Origin: Rhodanobacteraceae bacterium UBA703
GTDB lineage: Bacteria; Pseudomonadota; Gammaproteobacteria; Xanthomonadales; Rhodanobacteraceae
Direction of reading: 5' to 3'
Length of the DNA: 8,806 nt
Assembly (NCBI GenBank): GCA_002297645.1
Contig: DBMH01000292.1
Location: 1-8,806, forward strand
The notes under the pieces were generated by a model that saw only the letters and a program-made list of their open reading frames with translations, was not told where the DNA came from and did no database searches. The translations under genes and the position numbers were made by a program. Below, piece after piece: positions 5,373 through 8,806 of the stretch. The stretch's first letter is position 1; each line of letters starts with the position of its first letter.

Positions 5373-5815
5373 GCCCGCCTTGGCTCGACGCGCAATGTCG
5401 TTCCCGCGACGTCGACGACTTCCACTTCGCTGCCTTCCGGCGCATCCGGTCCTTCCGCCAGCCATTCGCCGTCACCGACCCGGACCTTGCCGCGACCGTT
5501 GACGATCGCCTCGCACACGATGACGCGGCGCCCCACCATGCGCTGGCCGCGCCGGTTCAGCAGCGGCTGGTCGTCACGCTGCTCGGCGATCGGGCGGATG
5601 AACTTCCAGTAGACGAGGCAGGCGACGACCGCGAACATGCCGAACAGCACGACCTGCGCCAGCACGGGCAGGTTCGGAACGAGAAGCGTGACGAGTCCCA
5701 TCACTCCCGCTGCGATGCCGATCCACAGGAGGAAATAGCCCGGCGCGATCATCTCCGCCGCGATCAGTACCAGCGCCAGCAGCCACCAGCCGTAGTTGCT
5801 CACGAAAGGATCCAT
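5369..5815 (-). CDS. NfeD-family membrane protein (YbbJ-like)
   Basis: A 148-residue protein. The ATG at 5815 (MDPFVSNYGWWLL) is chosen over an in-frame start at 5899, which lies inside the upstream gene and gives an Arg-rich, unlikely extension. A GGCGGA stretch lies just before the ATG. Three membrane segments are visible (about 9-24, 28-46, 53-73), with the NfeD-type 'aEm..PG..LLW.giaa' signature in the first two. A C-terminal OB-fold domain follows (about 90-146: LNRRGQRMVGRRVIV, NGRGKVRVGDGEWLAEG, GSEVEVVDVAGTTLRVEP). Short NfeD proteins are partners of SPFH/stomatin proteins, as in E. coli qmcA-ybbJ, and that gene lies 25 nt upstream here. Confidence 0.9.
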   Translation of the reverse strand: MDPFVSNYGWWLLALVLIAAEMIAPGYFLLWIGIAAGVMGLVTLLVPNLPVLAQVVLFGMFAVVACLVYWKFIRPIAEQRDDQPLLNRRGQRMVGRRVIVCEAIVNGRGKVRVGDGEWLAEGPDAPEGSEVEVVDVAGTTLRVEPRRA

Positions 5816-5840
5816 GGTTCCGCCCGTCGTCCGATCCAGC

Positions 5841-6797
5841 TCAGCGCGCGGCCGGTCCGCGCGGCGCCGGGCGCGTTTCCGCCTGCTTGTCGAGCGCACT
5901 CCTCGCCAGTTCGGCGATGCCGGCCATCGAACCGATGATGCCGCTCGCCTCGATCGGCATCATCAGCATCTTCTGGTTCGGCGAATCGGCCATCGCCTTC
6001 AGCGCCTCGACGTATTTGTTGGCGACGAAGTAGTTCAGCGCGTTGACGTCGCCCGCCGCGATCGCCTGCGACACGACGGCGGTCGCCTTCGCCTCGGCCA
6101 CGGCCAGGCGCTCGCGCGCTTCGGCTTCTCGGAACGCGGCTTCCTTCTGGCCTTCGGCCGCGAGGATCGCCGACTGCTTCTCGCCCTCGGCCTTGAGGAT
6201 GGCCGCCTGCCTGAAACCTTCCGCCTCGAGGATGTTCGCGCGCTTCTCGCGCTCGGCCTTCATCTGGCGCGCCATCGAATCGACGAGATCGCGCGGCGGC
6301 TGGATGTCCTTGAGCTCGATGCGCGTGACCTTGAGGCCCCAGGGGTGCGTCGCCTCGTCGACCACGCGCAGCAACGCGGCGTTGATCTGGTCGCGCTTGC
6401 TCAACGACTCGTCGAGGTCGAGGCCGCCGAGTACGGTACGGATGTTGGTCATGACGAGGTTGATGACCGCCAGCTCCAGGTTCGCCACCTCGTAGGCCGC
6501 CTTGGCCGCGTCGAGCACCTGGAAGAACACGATACCGTCGACCTTGACGACCGCGTTGTCCTTGGTGATGACGTCCTGCGACGGCACGTCGAGCACCTGC
6601 TCCATCATGTTCATCTTGCGGCCGACGTTCTGCATGAACGGGATCAGCAGATGGAAGCCCGGCGTCAGTGTGTGCGTGTACTTGCCCCAGCGCTCGACCG
6701 TCCATTCGTACCCCTGCGGCACGATGCGCACGAGCTTGGACAGGCCGATCAGGATCACGCCGAAGACGACGATCGTCAGGATGCCGCTCGAACCCAT
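5841..6797 (-). CDS. SPFH/stomatin-family protein (QmcA/paraslipin-like)
   Basis: A 318-residue protein with its ATG at 6797 and GGGGAG 6 nt upstream. Residues 4-24 are an N-terminal membrane segment (GILTIVVFGVILIGLSKLVRI). The SPFH domain follows (about 25-180): VPQGYEWTVERWGKYTHTLTPGFHLLIPFMQNV, MEQVLDVPSQDVITKDNAVVKVDGIVFFQVLDA, then NLVMTNIRTVLGGLDLDESLSKRDQINAALL. Residues 182-240 form a long charged helix with an 11-residue repeat (EAEGFRQAAIL, KAEGEKQSAIL, AAEGQKEAAFR), the oligomerising coiled coil of this family. The C-terminus is Ala/Pro/Arg-rich. These proteins form large cage-like assemblies on the inner membrane linked to protease control and membrane organisation. It heads the operon with NfeD and a YcxB-like gene. 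Confidence 0.92.
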   Translation of the reverse strand: MGSSGILTIVVFGVILIGLSKLVRIVPQGYEWTVERWGKYTHTLTPGFHLLIPFMQNVGRKMNMMEQVLDVPSQDVITKDNAVVKVDGIVFFQVLDAAKAAYEVANLELAVINLVMTNIRTVLGGLDLDESLSKRDQINAALLRVVDEATHPWGLKVTRIELKDIQPPRDLVDSMARQMKAEREKRANILEAEGFRQAAILKAEGEKQSAILAAEGQKEAAFREAEARERLAVAEAKATAVVSQAIAAGDVNALNYFVANKYVEALKAMADSPNQKMLMMPIEASGIIGSMAGIAELARSALDKQAETRPAPRGPAAR

Positions 6798-6826
6798 GTT
6801 GTACTCCCCATCGACTCAAGGCGCCG

Positions 6827-6832
6827 AGTATA
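6827..6832 (-). promoter_or_regulatory. Candidate -10 element for the SPFH-NfeD-YcxB operon
   Basis: On the minus strand TATACT (5/6) lies 29 nt before the SPFH start codon, with TG close upstream (TTGCATATACT), so it may work as an extended -10. No -35 is evident in the GC-rich DNA at 17 nt. It sits in the 69-nt gap after the kinase gene, which shows no clear terminator. Confidence 0.4.
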
Positions 6833-6866
6833 TGCAAGTCGCGTTGCGGCTGCCGCCGCGCCGCGA

Positions 6867-8186
6867 TCAGGCGGAGTGGGCGGGCGACGGCAGGACCAGC
6901 GCGACCGTCAGACCGCCGCCGTCGCGATTCGCGAGTTGCACGCGGCCGCCGTGGGCCTCGGCGATCTCGCGCGAGAGCGCGAGGCCGAGTCCCGACCCGT
7001 TGCGCTTGGTCGAGTAGAACGGCAGCAGCGCGTTCGCCAGGACCGCCTCGCTCATGCCGCTGCCGCGATCACTGACCTCGATGCGCACCTCGCGCACGCC
7101 CTGCGACACCGTCACCTCGATCGCATCCGCCGGGCCGCCGGATTCGTGGGCATTCTTGAGCAGGTTGATCAGCACCTGCTCCACCTGGGCGCGATCGAAA
7201 CTCGCGGGCGCCGACGGCAGGCTCCCGGCCAGACGGAAGGGATAGTGGCGAGCCAGCGCATCGATCAACGGCGCCCATGCCACGGCCGCCGGCTGCGGCG
7301 TCGGCAGCCGGGCGAAACGCGCATAGCCCTGGATGAAGCCTTCCAGGTGGCGCGTGCGCTCCTCGATCGTGTCGAACACGATGGCGAGTCGCGCATGGTC
7401 GTTGCGCTGCACCAGCGTGCGGCCCGAATGCGAGAGCGATCGGATCGGCGCCAGCGAGTTGTTCAGCTCGTGGCTGATGACGCGGATGACCTTTTTCCAG
7501 GTCGCCACTTCCTGGCGCGCCAGCTCCCGCGTCAGGCGCTTGAGCTGATAGAGCCGATGCGATTTCCCTTGCAGCTTGAACGTGCGCTGCGACAGGTGGA
7601 AGGTTTCGTCCTCATGCTCGAAGGGAACGCTGAACAATCCGTCTCCGCCACCGGCAATCGCCTGGGCCAGCGAGGGCGGAGCGCTGGCGATGACCGCATC
7701 GAAACGTTCGCCGCCGAGCGGGCGTCCTTCGTTCAGCAACTGGCGCGCCGCGAGGTTCGCATAGACGACATGGCCGCCGCCCTCGACCAGGATCAGGGCC
7801 GTCGGCGTGTTCTGCACGACGGTGTCCAGCAGCAGCTCGCGCTGGAACAGGTTCTGGCGCTGCTCGCGCAGAACGCGTCCGAGCTCGTTGTGCGCATCGA
7901 CCAGGTCGCCCACCTCGTCGCCGCGCTGCGCGCCGATCGAGAAACTGAAGTCGCCGTCCCGGAAAGCGGTCACGCTGCCCGACAACGCGCGGATCAGGTC
8001 AGCGACCGGCCGCGCGAGCAGATGCGCGAACACCAGCGCCGGCAGCGCCAGCACCAGGACGGCGATCGTGGCGCCGAGCCACGGAGATTCCAGCCATGCC
8101 GTGGCAGCCGCAGCGAGCGCACTCGCCGCCACGACCGCCGCGGTGAGCGCGGCTGCGAGCTTTCCTTCGAGCGAGAGCAGGCGCAT
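6867..8186 (-). CDS. Membrane sensor histidine kinase, NtrY-like
   Basis: A 439-residue protein. Two membrane helices (about 10-31 and 36-58) are separated by only a few residues, so it has almost no periplasmic sensor. A HAMP linker follows (about 56-110), then a PAS-like region (about 115-205, from LLLDTVVQNTPTALILVEGGGHVVYAN). The dimerisation/phosphoacceptor helix has His239 in VIRVISHELNNSLAPIRSLSHSG. The ATPase domain has the N box INLLKNAHESGG (340-351), G1 SDRGSGMS (372-379), F box LLPFYSTK (387-394) and G2 GSGLGLALSREIAEAHGG (397-414). All catalytic parts are present. The SHELNNSLAPI box is of the kind found in NtrY-type kinases paired with NtrC-type regulators, and such a gene lies upstream. 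The ATG at 8186 has no ribosome-binding site; a heptamer repeat abuts it and an in-frame TAG lies 33 nt before. The signal sensed is unknown. Confidence 0.92.
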   Translation of the reverse strand: MRLLSLEGKLAAALTAAVVAASALAAAATAWLESPWLGATIAVLVLALPALVFAHLLARPVADLIRALSGSVTAFRDGDFSFSIGAQRGDEVGDLVDAHNELGRVLREQRQNLFQRELLLDTVVQNTPTALILVEGGGHVVYANLAARQLLNEGRPLGGERFDAVIASAPPSLAQAIAGGGDGLFSVPFEHEDETFHLSQRTFKLQGKSHRLYQLKRLTRELARQEVATWKKVIRVISHELNNSLAPIRSLSHSGRTLVQRNDHARLAIVFDTIEERTRHLEGFIQGYARFARLPTPQPAAVAWAPLIDALARHYPFRLAGSLPSAPASFDRAQVEQVLINLLKNAHESGGPADAIEVTVSQGVREVRIEVSDRGSGMSEAVLANALLPFYSTKRNGSGLGLALSREIAEAHGGRVQLANRDGGGLTVALVLPSPAHSA

Positions 8187-8210
8187 GGGAATCGGGAATC
8201 GGGAATCGGG
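8187..8210. repeat. GGGAATC heptamer tandem array (3.4 copies)
   Basis: Three perfect copies of GGGAATC plus GGG lie directly against the kinase start codon; on the gene's strand they read as CCCGATT units. They occupy the place of the ribosome-binding site. I recall short arrays of this heptamer as frequent intergenic elements in Xanthomonadaceae; that cannot be tested from one locus. Confidence 0.85.
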
Positions 8211-8225
8211 ACAAGGCTACAGGGG

Positions 8226-8313
8226 CTCCGCTCGCATGCAAGCGGAGACGGCCACCGCGCAGGCGATGAATCCCTGCGTCCGCCCGGGGCGCGTGAACCG
8301 GCGCGCGCGGACG
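8226..8313. repeat. Two inverted repeats in the regulator-kinase spacer
   Basis: The first is CTCCGCT (8226-8232) with AGCGGAG (8241-8247), loop 8 nt. The second is CGTCCGC (8277-8283) with GCGGACG (8307-8313), enclosing an inner stem GCGCG (8289-8293)/CGCGC (8302-8306) with an 8-nt loop. Neither is followed by a T tract on the minus strand, so they do not look like simple terminators. They may be stabilising or processing structures in the mRNA between the two genes. Confidence 0.5.
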
Positions 8314-8384
8314 GGCGCGAGGCGGGACCGAAGGAGAAAGGCGGTGCCGAGGGAGCGATGCGACCGTTCCCCTCCAAGCGACAT

Positions 8385-8806
8385 CTATTCCCCGCTGCCG
8401 ATTCCCATCTTCTCCATGCGCCGGTACAGGGCCTGCCGCGACAGCCCGAGTTCCGCCGCCGCCTGGCTGATGACGCCACGCGCGTTCCTGAGCGCCGATT
8501 CGATCGCCTCGCGATCGGGCTCGGCATCGGGCAGGATCCGGCCGCCGTTGACGCTGCGCACGGCGGCGAGTCCGAGATCGCGCGCACCGATGACGCCGTC
8601 CTGGCACAGAAGGACGGCGCGCTGGATGGCGTTCTTGAGTTCGCGCACGTTGCCGGGCCACGTGTGCGCCGCGAGCGCGGTTCGGGCGCCCTCGTCGAAC
8701 CGAGCCTGCCCGGCGAGGAAGTGCTCCGCGAGCGGCACCACGTCCTCGCGACGCTCCGCCAGCGGCGGCAGGCGCAGTTCGATCACGTTGAGCCGGTAGT
8801 AGAGGT
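8385..8806 (-). CDS. NtrC-family sigma-54-dependent regulator, C-terminal part (partial)
   Basis: The last 140 codons of a gene that begins outside the window. The visible frame opens with LYYRLNVIELRLPPLAERREDVVPLAEHFL, the typical end of a sigma-54-interaction AAA+ domain, followed by HTWPGNVRELKNAIQRAVLL (sensor II). A C-terminal Fis-type helix-turn-helix comes last (about the final 40 residues: REAIESALRNARGVISQAAAELGLSRQALYRRMEKMGI). Such proteins activate sigma-54 promoters. Phosphorylation by the kinase encoded 198 nt downstream is likely, but the receiver domain that would confirm a response regulator is not visible. Confidence 0.93.
   Translation of the reverse strand, partial: LYYRLNVIELRLPPLAERREDVVPLAEHFLAGQARFDEGARTALAAHTWPGNVRELKNAIQRAVLLCQDGVIGARDLGLAAVRSVNGGRILPDAEPDREAIESALRNARGVISQAAAELGLSRQALYRRMEKMGIGSGE

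Noticed and set aside
3652..5475. A 607-codon open frame that would give gcvT a long N-terminal extension
   Set aside because: The extra part is Arg/Ala-rich, overlaps the YcxB-like gene on the same strand in another frame, and ends where the E. coli GcvT start aligns. A promoter lies just before the ATG at 4752.
7807..8799. A 330-codon rightward open frame
   Set aside because: It is a Ser/Arg-rich complement of the kinase and sigma-54 regulator genes, both of which have unambiguous motifs.

Overview
The window is GC-rich, bacterial and densely coding. It looks like a gammaproteobacterium near the Xanthomonadales (Xanthomonadaceae/Rhodanobacteraceae). The pointers are the TonB-family protein at the left edge, whose periplasmic segment matches a family I recall from that order, a MetJ repressor (a gammaproteobacterial regulator), the gcvT-gcvH pair, and a heptamer GGGAATC array of a kind I recall from Xanthomonadaceae. 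This placement is inference; there is no rRNA or other strong marker.

Left part (1-1846): the N-terminal part of a TonB-like energy transducer reads leftward off the window. Divergent from it is a tight rightward operon of three small envelope proteins (DUF883/YqjD-like, YqjE/holin-like and a YqjK-position basic membrane protein), with overlaps of 1 and 14 nt. A roughly 280-nt gene-free spacer with an 11-bp hairpin follows.

Middle (2128-3175): a leftward gene encodes MetJ, the S-adenosylmethionine-dependent methionine repressor. Its own C-terminus is replaced by a 75-residue lysine/alanine tail of histone-H1/AlgP type. It ends in an intrinsic terminator that contains its stop codon. A good promoter lies just upstream of it, and about 170 nt upstream is a near-perfect tandem met box (AGACGTAT-AGACGTCT). 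The box sits at the edge of a 573-nt stretch in which I recognise no gene.

Right part (3123-8806), all leftward: gcvT then gcvH (glycine cleavage T and H proteins) end in a textbook terminator. Upstream of these is a SPFH/stomatin - NfeD - YcxB-like membrane operon. Upstream of that is a two-component pair: the C-terminal end of an NtrC-type sigma-54 activator followed by a NtrY-like membrane histidine kinase. The 198-nt spacer between them has a GC-rich stem-loop and a GGGAATC array abutting the kinase start codon.

Most of the window is ordinary chromosomal housekeeping. The part worth following up is the MetJ-histone-tail fusion together with the displaced met operator and the unexplained spacer beside it.
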